This document shows positions 43,835-55,636 of a stretch of DNA of 64,000 nt, piece after piece (within the stretch, counting starts at the first letter, position 1; each line of letters opens with the position of its first letter). Origin of the DNA: Spinellus fusiger (lineage: Eukaryota > Mucoromycota > Mucoromycetes > Mucorales > Phycomycetaceae); NCBI GenBank assembly GCA_025094145.1, contig JALLLS010000046.1, forward strand, positions 218,797 to 282,796, written 5' to 3'. Below the pieces are notes generated by a model. It was not told where the DNA came from. It ran no database searches and was given only the letters and a program-made list of their open reading frames with translations. Both the position numbers and the translations under genes were made by a program.

Positions 43835-46247
43835 TTATAAACCATCCCCCATATCAAAGAAAGACACGAGACATGGGTCTGTTCTTGTTGTCTTTATGTA
43901 GGAGTGCATGACTTGATTAGCTAGAAGAGTAAGATGAGTAAGAAGAAGAATGGCAGCAACAACAGCATTGTTATGTCTCCACACAGGAAACACACCCCTT
44001 ACCTTTGTGGTAGTCATGACAAAGAGCTGCTTGGGCAAACACTAGCTCCTCCCAACTGAGTCGACCCGATCCTTTCCCTTGTCTTCCCTCCAAAGATACT
44101 TTGGCACGACTTATCAGACTGTACTCTTGTGCTTCATAAGCAGCATCCAACCACGCATTCCTGCATGTGTCCTGTGTCTCTCCTGGTGCCATGGCCAACA
44201 GTGTCTCCACCGCATCAGCCAACCGATCAGGAATACAGGCATGGAGATGACGGACAGCAAGAAACTCCAACTCTTCCGGTGTCAATGAACAGTCACTGGC
44301 CATTGTTGGCTCCAGGAACCTGTCTGCTAATTGCTGGGCCAGTTGTGGTGCGTGGGGTTGGATCTGAACACACACATCCACAGGCAGACGGAAGTGGGTA
44401 GGTAGCAAGGAAGCAACACTCCCACTGTAGGGCTGCAGAGCAGTTACAGCACAGGGAAGTGAGTCTGTCTGTTCTGTGAGCCAGACGATGGCAGCATAGG
44501 CCTGTTCAAGGCTCAAGAGGGCCTCACACTCCACTTGACTCAGAAGAGTGATGAGCAGATCTCGACGTAATCCCAGAGCAACACGGGTGGATTCTATGGA
44601 CCCTGCATCCCATGCTATTTTACTGTGTCGGGTAGTAGTAGTAGTAGTGAGGTGGTGGCAGACTGTCTCTACTGTGGCCTTGAAGGATGAAGGACAGGGT
44701 GGACCTACATCAGGACGGGTATACCTTGTCTGTAGTCTGTCTTTCCACTGCTCTAGGGCCTGTGAGCTGAGTGGCTGTCTCAACAGAGGTTCCATCTCAA
44801 CATATATGGACTCCTTTAACAAGGAAGAGAAACTCTCTACCACTAGACTCTCTGTCACTGAACTCTCTTTGGGATAGGTGTGGTAAAGATAGGCTGCTTC
44901 GAGAAGATCCAACGCACAAGGACTGCCCACCTTCTCTGCAGCCGCCACTACAATTGACTGCTGATGATAATGAATCACCGAGAACGCAGTGTCCTTGGCA
45001 TAGAGTGACGTAGACCATTGAGGCATCTCCAGTGTCTTTGTATTCCATGTTGCTGTTCGAATCACACTATGGCCATGGAGATGCCATAACGTAGCCAATT
45101 GAATCACACTTCCATCCTCACACCCTGTGGCTGTCATGTCTACCAATTGATCCTCAGTGGCTGCAGTGCATTCCAGCAGTTGTGTCATTTCCAAATAAGA
45201 AGCACTGTCCTTTTGAGTGTACACAAAGAACCCATGTCCAAGAGCACTGTACACAATCCATGTATTGTTCCAATGGGCCAGTCTGTACTGTTGGCACTCG
45301 GGACGTATAAACACTGTTGATGTATAGCCTCCTGGCAGTGGCAGTGTGTCTTCCTGGGGAGGATAGTGTAACTCTCCATCCTGCAACCAGGGCAATACAG
45401 TCTCATACTGGGATGAGCCTGATGCAGACATGCGTTCCAAGTAGAGAGTGTCGTTTCGAATGCTCACTGTGACTTCTCCCGAGAAGGAAGATGCACTGTT
45501 GCTGTTGCTGCTGTTGCTAGCAAGTGCCATGGTATGTGAGTGTGTCTGTTCGTCTTTGCTGTCCTTCCAGTGAATCCATGTGCCTAAAGACTGAAGTACG
45601 GTCAGAGGCCAGAAGGAGTGTTTGTGGAGTATTTTGTATTCACACCAGTGACTGTCTATAGTGTCATGAACAGAGTATGAATGAATGAATAAACAAAAAG
45701 ACCACTAGTTACCCTTGTGGACTATCTCTACATGTGTCGGCAGTTGCTTTGGCTTGTACTGAAGGTGGATCAATTGACCGTCCAATGCAGTCACAGTCAC
45801 AAGTCCCTGTGGACTGACAGTGAAGGCAGTGGGGAGAGTGTAGTGCAGAGACTTGACTGTATGTAAGACGGTGCAGGCTGTCATTGTATTCTCCCACAGT
45901 GTATCTGGCAGTGGCTGATAAATCAGACGACCGTCCATGGTCATAAGCCAGCACACAAGAACAGGCTCAAGAGTAAAACACAATACAGAAAGAAGAGTGC
46001 AGTGGTACTCAATATGTACCACTGGACGTGTTTCTGTCAAACAGCGAAGTTCAAGGGTGGTGTTATCGATGATAGAGCTATAGAACAAGTGATCCTTGAC
46101 GGACGTAAGCACACTACCAGGCACACCCGGCGCAGTGTGGACTGTGGTGGTAGGCAGTGGCTGTGAGTACACAATACGCTGGTCAGGTGGACATGGTGCA
46201 AGTGGTCTAGTGATTGTATAAGACCACTGTGGTGTAAACAAAGTCAT
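43835..46247 (-). CDS. Possible nucleoporin Nup120/Nup160-type protein
   Basis: Three coding exons: from 46247 (or 46295) to about 45710, then about 45660 to 43990, and a last exon (about 43922-43835) ending D-M-G-D-G-L. All joins keep frame. The N-terminal half looks like beta-propeller blades (S-P-Q-G-L-V-T-V-T-A-L-D-G-Q-L-I; L-V-C-W-L-M-T-M-D-G-R-L-I-Y-Q) and the C-terminal half is helical (S-I-E-S-T-R-V-A-L-G-L-R-R-D-L-L; W-L-D-A-A-Y-E-A-Q-E-Y). This layout and the D-G-x-L-I blade endings suggest the Nup120/Nup160 family, a Y-complex component of the nuclear pore. The protein would be about 730-750 residues, shorter than usual for that family, and the similarity is loose. Other propeller-solenoid coat proteins are possible. 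Confidence 0.4.
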
Positions 46248-47214
46248 CAACAAAGAAGAAGATATCAACAATGGAGAGAGACAGAAAAGAGACAAGGAAT
46301 TGCATTTTTACAGCCAAGAAAACACTGTCTCGTTTTCTATGTCACCGTCACATTCTGCCGTCTGCCTACGACGCGTTTATTTATTTTATTTTATTTTTTA
46401 ATATATTTATAAGATTCTTTCTCAGTAAAGAGACAAGTGGTGGTGGATGGACTGTGGAGTCTTGGGTTCCTTAAGGCAGTCCAGTCCTACAGCAGAATCT
46501 TTTTTCTATGTATGATCTCTTCTAGTGTAGTGGAACACAGTAAAATACACGGACAATAAACAGAGTAGAAAGACACTCTTCTTCTTAACATTATCATGAC
46601 ATGACTTGTAGAACCTTCATTCAACAGATAGAAACTATTCTGTCACTCATCAACAAGAGTACTTTTGTTATATCCATCTCTCTCGTCTTTATGAGTCACA
46701 AGTAATTAATAATGCGTCATGTATGTTATTGATCCCAGTCTTGTATGTCTGCCCTAACATCATCCATCTTACCGAGGCTGTGTATGCTCGGTTGGTTACA
46801 AGTCCTCTGTTTCATTCAATGAGCAGCCACTTTTTTGTTATGACTTCTCATGAGTGCACATGACAGTTCATTCGACACTAGGCAGAGAAGATGACTGTGC
46901 ATAAGTGTAATAAAGGTGTGCATAAATCTACTGGGTGTCCTTTTGTAAGCTGCTATTGTTTTTTTATTATTATTTATATATAACACATTCTCTTTTGTGA
47001 AAGAAAGAAAAATAATAGTCATGGATGTCTCTTTTCTCTTTTATTGACGTGAATTGTTTGATGGTGGTGCTGCTATGGAATCCAATTCATGATTCTGTCA
47101 ACACCCCCCCCCTGTTGAACATGAGAAATGTCCTACTATTCAATAGATTAGTGTGTTTATAGCACATTACAATACTAGAACGTTATAGTTATAATCCTAT
47201 TGCCCCAACAATGT

Positions 47215-47662
47215 AGTTTGGTGGTGATGGTGTGAGGTTTTGGAGCTGCTATTAGGCTAATGGAATTGGCTCATTAGTCTTTGTTGATAGCACTGTAAAC
47301 CAAGACGAATATATCAAAATTATGGCAAGTGAGTTCCATCCTTGGTTCATTGAATTGAATGAGGAGGATAAGGACTTTATATTTCAAGAAGATGGGGGTA
47401 GCTGCCATACAAGTGGCTATACAACATGGTGGAAAACACACATGCAATCAGGCATTTTGATTACTGGCCTACACAATTACCTGACTTGAACCCAATTGAA
47501 CATCTCTGGTGGGCCTTGGAAAGACGAATTGAAGAAAGAAGGGTATATATTATCAATGTAGAAGGTTGGTATTGAACTTGCACAACGATGAGTTCAGAGT
47601 ATGACAGACATATGCCAGGCTGTCATTGATGTCAAAGAAGGTCATACAAAATATTAACTGTA
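47215..47662 (+). pseudogene. Decayed Tc1/mariner transposase, catalytic half
   Basis: Read across frames, the plus strand gives D-G-V-R-F-W-S-C-Y, G-I-G-S-L-V-F-V-D-S-T-V-N-Q-D-E-Y, then F-Q-E-D-G-G-S-C-H-T-S (second acidic residue of the DDE/D site), L-P-D-L-N-P-I-E-H-L-W-W-A-L-E (the P-D-L-N-P-I-E-H block with the third acidic residue), and finally S-M-T-D-I-C-Q-A-V-I-D with E-G-H-T-K-Y and a stop. In Tc1 relatives these blocks occur in this order. Stops and frameshifts interrupt it. No terminal inverted repeat was found nearby. The C-terminal end differs from that of the 24.6-kb element, so it need not be the same family. Confidence 0.75.
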
Positions 47663-48154
47663 TTATTATTATTTTATTTTCTATAATCAAAGATGTTGAG
47701 CTTTGTTGTGTTAAATTTTGATGCTTATAGATCAAATGTAAAATGTTTTATTTAATGTTGAACATGTCTTATCTATTCCGTCCTTATATTCATATTCAAA
47801 AGTATTCAATTCAATTGAGTGTGGCTGTATTCACACTTTCTTGAACAAGTATGCTTATCCTAATTATATACCCAATAGCATTATTTGAGTGAACCCTCTT
47901 CAAAATTGATATACAGGCTGTTGTGAATAGGGTCATTTGCACAAAAGCCATTGTAACTGTCTAAATAATGATAGATACCAAACATAAAGTAGAGACATTG
48001 TGATATGACCAAGAAATGGCAGCTTACTGTAAAGAATGAGTGAGATGAATCAGTCATACAATCCTATGAGCTATACTTCTTTCTCCTACAGGACAGTTAG
48101 GTTTGGAATATAAATACATACTTATTCAATGACCAAAATGTCAAAACAAGCACA

Positions 48155-48409
48155 ATGAAATATTACTGCTTCAGACTAATGTACAGAAGTGATTCCAATC
48201 ACTTGCATTTATTTGGAAAGCCCTTTTGTCAGTACAGAGTGTATGCTAACATTGAGCAAGGTTGCTTGGATTTTATATGGCATGACCATAACACACTGAG
48301 AAGAGATAGATTAAGTGGTATACATGATACTGTTATCTTAGATCTTATATTAAAAAGCGAGAAATTAGTAGTTAGCAAATCGTTAAAAAAACAGCTACAT
48401 AATCAATAG
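48155..48409 (+). pseudogene. Probable Helitron helicase-like domain fragment
   Basis: An 84-codon open frame reads Y-C-F-R-L-M-Y-R-S-D-S-N-H-L-H-L-F-G-K, then Q-Y-R-V-Y-A-N-I-E-Q-G-C-L-D-F-I, then H-N-T-L-R-R-D-R-L-S-G-I-H-D. The spacing resembles the start of the Helitron helicase-like domain (L-F-Q-Q-Y-x-V-D-x-Y-x-x-I-E-x-x-R-L-x-x-I-R-x-x-Q-x-x-L-R-x-D). Nothing longer of the element is intact around it. Identification is from pattern memory and is tentative. Confidence 0.35.
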
Positions 48410-49089
48410 TATTGAATAAAGCATCTATGATAAGCTGTAATTGATCTGAATGCAGTGAATTGATCTTTCAGAGATAGTATAAAAGTACAACAACCTGCAT
48501 TAGAATGTATGCCTTTTGGTGGTGATTTCTGCCAAGTTTTTTTATTTGTGGTCATCATTAAAGTATAAAAGAAGTATAAAATAATAACAAACAAGTTGAA
48601 TAAAAAAGAGTAGAGCTAATTGTACATTCACTAGCCAAAATACCTTTGAACCCAAGAAGCCTCGGTTGACTAATTGATGGAAACCCATGATGCAGGTAAA
48701 CTACCTAAAAACATAATGAAGTGTACCTTATTGAATTTTGTCATGCAAAAGGCACTATAATGTCTAGTAATAGAACACCAAGAGACCTGCAGTTTATACC
48801 AGCCACAATGCAGTCACACTGTCTGTGGGCGGGGACTTGTTGGGTGTTCTTGAAGAACCAGCAAAAGAAATAAGCAGAAATAGACATGTCTTTAGCTTTA
48901 GTGTATCCATTCACATTGGGTTTAGATTCCCTGCATTGCACTTGCAGTTAATGGATATTTTATCTGTTAGATATGTTTGGCACTTGTAATTGATGTGGTA
49001 CAGATTATATTTGGAGTGAGCACACATGCTGTAATGTAGACACAGTGGAAATTAAATAAAAATAGACAAAAATGTAATTAAAAATATTT

Positions 49090-50349
49090 CTAAATGGCGG
49101 TTTTCTGAGATGATTCGTTGACATCGTCGTGGTCTTCTAGGGACTTTTGGTGGGGACGGCCTGCAATGCGGTCACGGACATAGTGAATGCCCATCTGTAA
49201 GAAGAAGGCCACTACGACAATGGCAGCAACAAGGATATACCAGACAGCAGTGAATGCGCCTCGGGACCAGTCCAGGAAGGGATATACCCACCAACCCGTT
49301 CTATACAGAGAAGATAAGTATGGGGTGATCATAAGCATAGGTACAGGTACAGGCACAGGCACAGGCACAGGCACAGGTACAGGCACAGGTACAGGCACGA
49401 GCATAGGAAGAGTGTATAAGAATGTATATTACTTACGTGGCATGGATAATAAATGCTTGGAACATGAAAAGTACCACTGTGCCAAGGACAGGAAGTATCA
49501 TATTAATCTGAAGACGCATACGATTAAAAATAACATCAGTGATCATCATGAAAAAGGAGGCTGCATGAACAGATCCTGTTAACCACCAGCTGACAGTAGT
49601 AGCAGTGCGATCTAAATTCATTGGAGTTAATTTTAATACACTTTGGAATTAAATAGGAGTCCTAGTTATTCCCATCATCATATAACAATCGTATCATCAT
49701 ATAACAATCATATCATCATACCTTCAAGCATAGTACCAACAAGCAAAGACCAGTAAACAACAGGTGTAACAATACTATTGTGATGAAAATGTAAATTAAT
49801 TAAGTAGTTACTATATTGGATTTATTCCTAAGATACTTACTTGAAGGTGACAATAGTATGGTAAAGCCAGACATAGAGATAATTCAGTCCAGCCCACTGG
49901 TCAAGAAAAGAGCTAGGACGAGGAGGTGATGTTCTTAAATAACGTACATGGTGAACAAATGTAGTCTACAAAGGAAGAAAAAATAAATAGAAGTTACTCA
50001 TTCTACTCCTCTTTCTTCTTCTCTATGGACTCATTACGGACTCGCTACGGACTCACTACAGACTCACTATGGACTCACTACTTACCACAAGATAGGCATG
50101 AAGTCCAACATAAGTCAGAGTAGTGAAATAGCCAAAAAACTGGCTGCCTCCTCCATTAGAAGCAGACACACCAAGATCTGTCCAGATAATAATGGTCGAA
50201 TAAAGCAAAAGGGGGAACCTAATCCACAAAAGCGTCTTGCTGGAAACCCAATTAGAGGTGACTGCATGTTCGGGTACAAAGCGATCTACACCAAACCACC
50301 GTAGAAAGGCTGAGTTGGAGGGTTGAATCTCTTCGCCTCTATACTCCAT
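49090..50349 (-). CDS. FAR-17a/AIG1-like integral membrane protein
   Basis: Four or five short exons from 50349: M-E-Y-R-G-E-E-I-Q-P, F-F-G-Y-F-T-T-L-T-Y-V-G-L-H-A-Y-L-V, L-Y-V-W-L-Y-H-T-I-V-T-F-N, T-P-V-V-Y-W-S-L-L-V-G, then L-T-G-S-V-H-A-A-S-F-F-M-M-I-T-D and, after the last intron, G-W-W-V-Y-P-F-L-D-W-S followed by a final membrane segment and a charged tail. Six hydrophobic segments and the late W-V-Y-P-F-L-D-W motif match the FAR-17a/AIG1 family. Animal members include hydrolases of fatty-acid esters of hydroxy fatty acids using conserved Thr and His; whether the fungal one does is unknown. The T-D and H-x-x-A-S pattern here would fit but is not proof. A hexamer repeat in the intron (49335-49400) gives a false V-P repeat. 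Confidence 0.7.
49335..49402. repeat. Intronic hexanucleotide microsatellite (GGTACA/GGCACA)n
   Basis: About eleven units alternating GGTACA and GGCACA in the last intron of the FAR-17a-like gene. Confidence 0.9.
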
Positions 50350-50458
50350 AAGAAAGTAGATGGTAAAATAAGAATAAAATAGTAAGAGAAAAGAAAGAAA
50401 TGCACAACAAGTGAGATTAAATAGTGAATTAAAGTACAACCAAAAAAATATTATATTT

Positions 50459-53404
50459 CTAGTTCAAATTGCGCCTGTAACACTGATGAACTTTTCTGTG
50501 ATGTTTTACACCCTCACCACAAATGGACATGACTGATGAGTTGTTACTGTAAATGCTAATGCCACTGGTGCTACTTGCAATGCAGACAGTGCAGACAGTG
50601 CAGGGGGTGTCTATAGTACTACTATGACTACCATTGTTGTTACTATGACTACTGCTACTGCTACTGCTACCACCACCACAGCAGGAGTTACACTCAGAAC
50701 TATCACCAAATAACTCCTCATTCTTCATTTCTCCCTTCTCTTCCTTATCAGACGTTCTCTGCACTGATATGTCTCTATACGCTTCTGTCTCCATGTATGA
50801 ACCATTAGGCCATTGTTCAGGTACATCGTTCCATACCCCACCCTTCCCAAAGACAAGAGCAACTCCGACCCAAAGAATCCACCCTCCCAATAGATTCTCA
50901 ATCAACGTAGGCCATACACCGCCATAAAACACAGACAGCATCAGGATCTCCGTTGCCCTCCATAACCAGTAAAGAATCACCCCACTCTGGCTCCAGGAAG
51001 ACAGACAGACAGGACGATAGACTGCCCAGAGCAGCCACACCAGCACATCAAGCACAAAGAAACTAGCACCAAAGAGCCAGGTGTCTCCAATGGGTATCCA
51101 TTCTCCACTTATAACGAGCCCCCACAGATAAAAGGTACCGAATCTTTCATGAACATCTCCTGAAGGAACAAACTCTGCTCTGAACCAAGGCATACACACC
51201 AACAAGAGGTTCATTATAAAAAGGAGTGCCATAGCAGTCTCTTTTGAGGGAATTGGTACATCTGGATGAGATTTGTAAGCACTGCATGGTGAAGAGAGTG
51301 GTAGGTGGTGGCGGGCAAATGCTCAAGATGGGAAAGCTTATTCTTCCATGTGGATAGGAGCTGGTCAGGAGAAGGGTAGATGTCCATATGTATTTTTGGT
51401 ACCAGTAGAAAAGACAGCATAAATCCAATAGAAAGAAAAGACAGACATTGTAACTATGGATGGCCATAGTGATTAGAGGGAGCACTTGGTAGAGTAAAAC
51501 AAAGACTTACCATTGTCACCATGTGGGAGCCAATCACCCACCCACCCACGCCACTGCGGATGTTTTCTCTCTTGGTATCGAGTCTAAACTGCATAGTAGA
51601 TTGTCCTTGTAGATGAGTAGGTGTCTCCACTTGAATGCGAAGAGTGTGCAGTGCATTGGGATGATAGTGTGATGGATCCCAGGCAGCCACCCAAAGAGGC
51701 ATGGCTGATGTTGTATTAGTCGCATGAGTGCCCATATATATGGCAGGAGAAGGGTGTTCCATGTCATTGATCCATAGACGCACTGTCAGTTCACTAGGAG
51801 GTGTTGATGAAAAGACAAGGAACCGAAGATGAGTACTTTTTGCCATGCGCTCCAGGGGCTCCTTTGAAGGAATAGCGAATTTGGCTTCTTTGGGATGCGT
51901 AATAAGAATGACAGGTGATGCCTCTACTGGGGGTGGCCATACAACTGCACTGTCTTGAAGAGGGATGGGATGACTAGAGTGACGAAGAAGCACCGAAGAA
52001 GGAAGCTGAACATCAACAAAAGAAATGAGGTCATGGTCAATAGCTACAATGCGATAAAGACCATGTTCTTTCATATCACCCAACTCCAGTTCTAATGATT
52101 GGGTGGCTGGATGATATGCCTGAAGAACATTTCCTAGCCCTGAGTAGTAAAATGAATAATAGTAGGAATTAGTAAGAATAAAAATAGCCATAGTGAGTTC
52201 ATTGTTCTGTAGAGTCATAAATGCATAGTGTCTTCTTGGACACACTAATAAAACACTCCACAATGTACCTGCAACTAGTCGATGAAGATGACCACAAAAA
52301 TAGGCACTTGTATGCTGTGCTAGGGAGGTATAGGTGTGGCCTTGACTTGACACACCAAATACCATGGTGGTAGTTGGATAATGCGAGAACTACTCATAAA
52401 GATAAGTTAAGGATAAGAAGATAAACACCACGATCAAAAGACACTCACCATAAATGTATGGTTATAGGAAGATGACAGAACATGGTGTGCTAATTGATCC
52501 ATTGTTCGAGAAGTCAAGTACCCAAAAAAGTTCAATGGGCGTGAAGGTCCTTTCTTGGGACTAATGGAATTGATAGTGTTATTATTATTATTAGTAGTAG
52601 TAGTAGTAGAGAATAGAGTCACTGAGAAATGTATCTTCCTTCATTCTTATTACCATGCATCAATGGCAATAAACTTGTAATTACCATAGGGGTGTTTCTC
52701 CTCCCAACCATACACACCCTCTCCGTGCGCTATTTGTGCAGCACTCTTGCCATGAGTACGGTATAAGTTGGCCCGTGATTGCCATGATGGTAAATCAAAG
52801 CAGTCATGATTACCACGCAGATCATACCAGCGTACATCAGAAGCACCCTGTTCAATAGCAGAGCGGTACATACTCCACTCTTCAATGTATTGTTGAGATG
52901 TCTGCTTGCGACTGTCTTTTGCATCTGTCAAATCTCCTGTTACAACCACAAAGGAAGGGCTATGCAAAGTAAATAACAATGCTACTAGTAATATTTATAG
53001 TAGTACTACTGGTAATACTCATAATAATACCCATAATAACACTCAACTTACTTCACATTGGGTAAAATAGACTGGATAAAATGAAGAAAATGCTGTGTAT
53101 GTCCTTTAGATCTGTACTTTGAAATGTGCAAGTCTGATATCTATTATAACATCTGTTATTGACTGGTATTTTCTATCTATTTTTCTTTTCTTTCTTGAAA
53201 CTGTACCTGAACAAAATAAAATAGATGATCTGGTTGGTCTCCTATGACAACCAAAGAACGGTTCAGAGGACCAGGAGGCGAGAAAGAATGAATACCCTTT
53301 CCTCCTTCTGTAGCCCTGAGCGACTGAGTGGATGCCTTGAATAGAAAATAAGCGCGCCATGCACTGATACATAGTAAAAACAAATAGACATAATATTTCG
53401 CCAT
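50459..53404 (-). CDS. TMEM62-like calcineurin-type phosphoesterase with membrane tail
   Basis: A multi-exon gene from 53404. It starts with a signal/anchor (M-A-K-Y-Y-V-Y-L-F-L-L). Metallophosphatase motifs follow: V-V-V-T-G-D-L-T-D-A-K (metal-binding Asp), L-R-G-N-H-D-C-F (N-H-D/E motif), S-H-Y-P-T-T-T and C-G-H-L-H-R-L (G-H-x-H). After these, a beta-rich region (L-R-I-Q-V-E-T-P-T) and a C-terminal part with several hydrophobic segments (Y-L-W-G-L-V-I-S-G-E-W; L-D-V-L-V-W-L-L-W-A-V-Y) complete the layout seen in TMEM62, an ER-type membrane protein of unknown substrate. The C-terminus is a serine/cysteine/glycine-rich tail (poly-S-H-S-N). The catalytic metal ligands appear intact. The exon joins at 51235-51500 are the least certain. 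Confidence 0.78.
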
Positions 53405-53757
53405 ACGCTGTACGATTCACAAAGAGAAAATAAAAGAATGAAAGAAATAAGAATGAAAAAGTCAATGGTTATTTAAATAATCTCTCTTTTTTTGGGGTTC
53501 TTATGCTGTCACATTAAAGGAGAGCTCTTTTGTGAGGTAGTAAGAGGTCAATGAGTGTCTTTCTTTAATTAGAAAAATGTTGTTCATCTTTCATGGCTAT
53601 TCTTAAGATATACAAACTCTAATGCTGATATAGGCTGAGGAATATTTGGTAGTTGTCCCGCTATAATAATAATAATAATAGCCTTATCTCAGGGCAGTCA
53701 TAAACCTGGTGAAAACAGGAGATAAATATCTATGGGCAGTAGATATGCATAGGTCAT
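53405..53757. other. Intergenic region between TMEM62-like and GH125 genes
   Basis: 353 bp of AT-rich sequence, no gene seen. It should contain the promoter of the TMEM62-like gene and the 3' end of the GH125 gene. Confidence 0.4.
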
Positions 53758-55636
53758 TCACACTAAATGTGGAAAATGGTCCAGTAAATAAACGAGTGTT
53801 GTTCCAGCAAGCCCATTTGTCCAACTGAACCATGGTCGGGTAAATCGAGTGGGTGTGTTTTTATCAAATGCTTCACACATATGGCCTGTATGTGCTGCCC
53901 ATCGCTTTACAGTATCCAACAACAATTTGATCTCATCTTCACATGTAGTTGTCTGAAGGCCAATCAGTAAACTCATTGGCCAGATCATATCTCTTCCTGT
54001 AGAAGATCCACCTATACCTTTTGCAAAAGAACCCTCAAAATACCATGGATTGGCATTAGAAAGAACAAAGGCACGGGTGGCTATGTACACTGGATCCTCC
54101 CTTTTAGTGTACCCAAGCACAGGAAGACCCAGTAATGAGGGCATTGTAGCATCATCCATAAGAAGGAAGGAGCCGTAGCAGTCTACTTCATAAGCATACA
54201 TTCGACCCAGCACAGCATGATGTATGACACCATGCAATTCAATGGCCTCTCGAATTGTGTGGGATAAATGGAGAGCTTCTTGTGCAATGTCAGCAAGAAA
54301 GGAGGGGAAAATGTCAGAGTTTTCTTCTTGTCCTTGTCTTAACTGAAGAGAGAGACGTTCCAACTGAACTGACAGTTGTGCATTGGCAGGAATCTGAAAG
54401 AGAAAGAAAGAAGAAGAGGTATAAGACACTACTCTGTCCTACATTCTATAGAAACTACTTGCATGATAAGAAAATGTAGTGGCATCGTCACTCGGTCGAA
54501 AAGCGCTTTTGACAAGTCCACATGCACGTACAACAGTCCCTGCTCCATCATTCTCTAGTGTGTCTTTAGGGCGTTGTGTCATACGCTGAAATCGATAGCC
54601 ATGGTGAAGAGGGACAGGTAATGGTGGTTTACGGACACGCGTAGTAGAAGAATAGGGATCATCCTGAGACGTGATATTGTTCTGGATACCACGCTGGACA
54701 TTCTCACTGATATTATTCCAAGGGTCGTCCCAAGTACCTTTTGTCTGATCTCTAATAACAGTAAAGACACGAGGAATAGCCTTGAGCCATTCCAAAGAGC
54801 CTAAAACTCCCTTGTAATCTCCTGTTGTTTCCATATAGGTAGTGGATAACTGAAGAAAGTTGGCAAGAGAATCTAATCCATACTACACATAAAAGTCAAT
54901 CTTCTGTCTACCCTTGTCTAGTCCTTCTCATTTACCTTGGACTCCCATACATAGCTACTGTCATAGTCTGGTGTCACACTATCATCGGCTCCTCGTCGCA
55001 TATCTTTCTCAGGTGCATCCCATGGCCTTAGAAATGCATTAGCATAAGGGTCGTAATGCAAATGGATCGATTGGACATTAAGAACTCCCAGAACTAAATT
55101 TTGCAGTCTAGGATCCTGCTTTGATATGGGAATAAATGGCAGGATCTGGTGGGTAGAATCTCTGATCCACATGGCAGGAACTATTTAGAGTATTTACTCT
55201 CTCTCTATGTTATTCTAGGCTTACTGTCTCCTGTGATTAAAAAGGTCCCTGGATTCTCGCCAAGTCTGTACCAGTCCACTGCAGTATCCAAGGCATTAGG
55301 GAAACAATTAGTGAATAGGGTGATGAGATCCTTGTCCTTCATTCTTTTTGTTGTATTGATGATAAAGTCTTCTACAGCCTGACTAGTAAATGTGCGTTGA
55401 TCCTCTAAAGGTCTAATGGATGGAATATGATACACTGGGGGATGATAAGGTGGTGGCTGTGGTAAGTGTGGAATTGGACTTGGACTTGGACGCGGTTCCT
55501 TTGGACGCGGCTCTTTTGGAGATTGTACAGATAGGGTAGAGAGCAGATAGAGAACAGATAATAACAACACACTAAATAATATCCCCAGAGTCAAAGCACC
55601 AAAGCGCCTCCATGGGCCTAGTGAAAATGAATACAT
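53758..55636 (-). CDS. Glycoside hydrolase family 125 (Mug157-like) exo-alpha-1,6-mannosidase
   Basis: Exons from 55636 encode a type II membrane protein: a short cytosolic end, one TM (A-L-T-L-G-I-L-F-S-V-L-L-L-S-V-L-Y), a proline-rich stem and then the GH125 domain. Signature blocks are F-T-N-C-F-P-N-A-L-D-T-A-V, M-W-I-R-D-S-T-H-Q, P-K-D-T-L-E-N-D-G-A-G-T, V-D-C-Y-G-S-F-L-L-M-D-D-A-T-M-P-S-L-L, I-G-G-S-S-T-G-R-D-M-I-W-P-M-S-L and F-S-W-T-N-G-L-A-G-T. The family removes alpha-1,6-linked mannose; fungal members with a TM anchor are expected in the Golgi or secretory pathway. The Asp of M-W-I-R-D-S and acidic residues of the D-D-A-T-M-P-S block are preserved, so it is probably active. Three short introns. 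Confidence 0.85.

Larger units (their letters stand above)
46296..49089. other. AT-rich gene-poor region with transposon remnants
   Basis: No cellular gene is seen. A Tc1-like transposase remnant and a probable Helitron fragment, listed next, are the recognisable contents. A poly-C run occurs at about 47104-47112. Confidence 0.5.

Noticed and set aside
46760..46830. tRNA-like GGTTGGTTACAAG sequence
   Set aside because: No cloverleaf with paired acceptor stem or proper A and B boxes could be drawn.
49187..49404. V-P / G-T repeat protein
   Set aside because: It is an intronic hexamer microsatellite of the FAR-17a-like gene.
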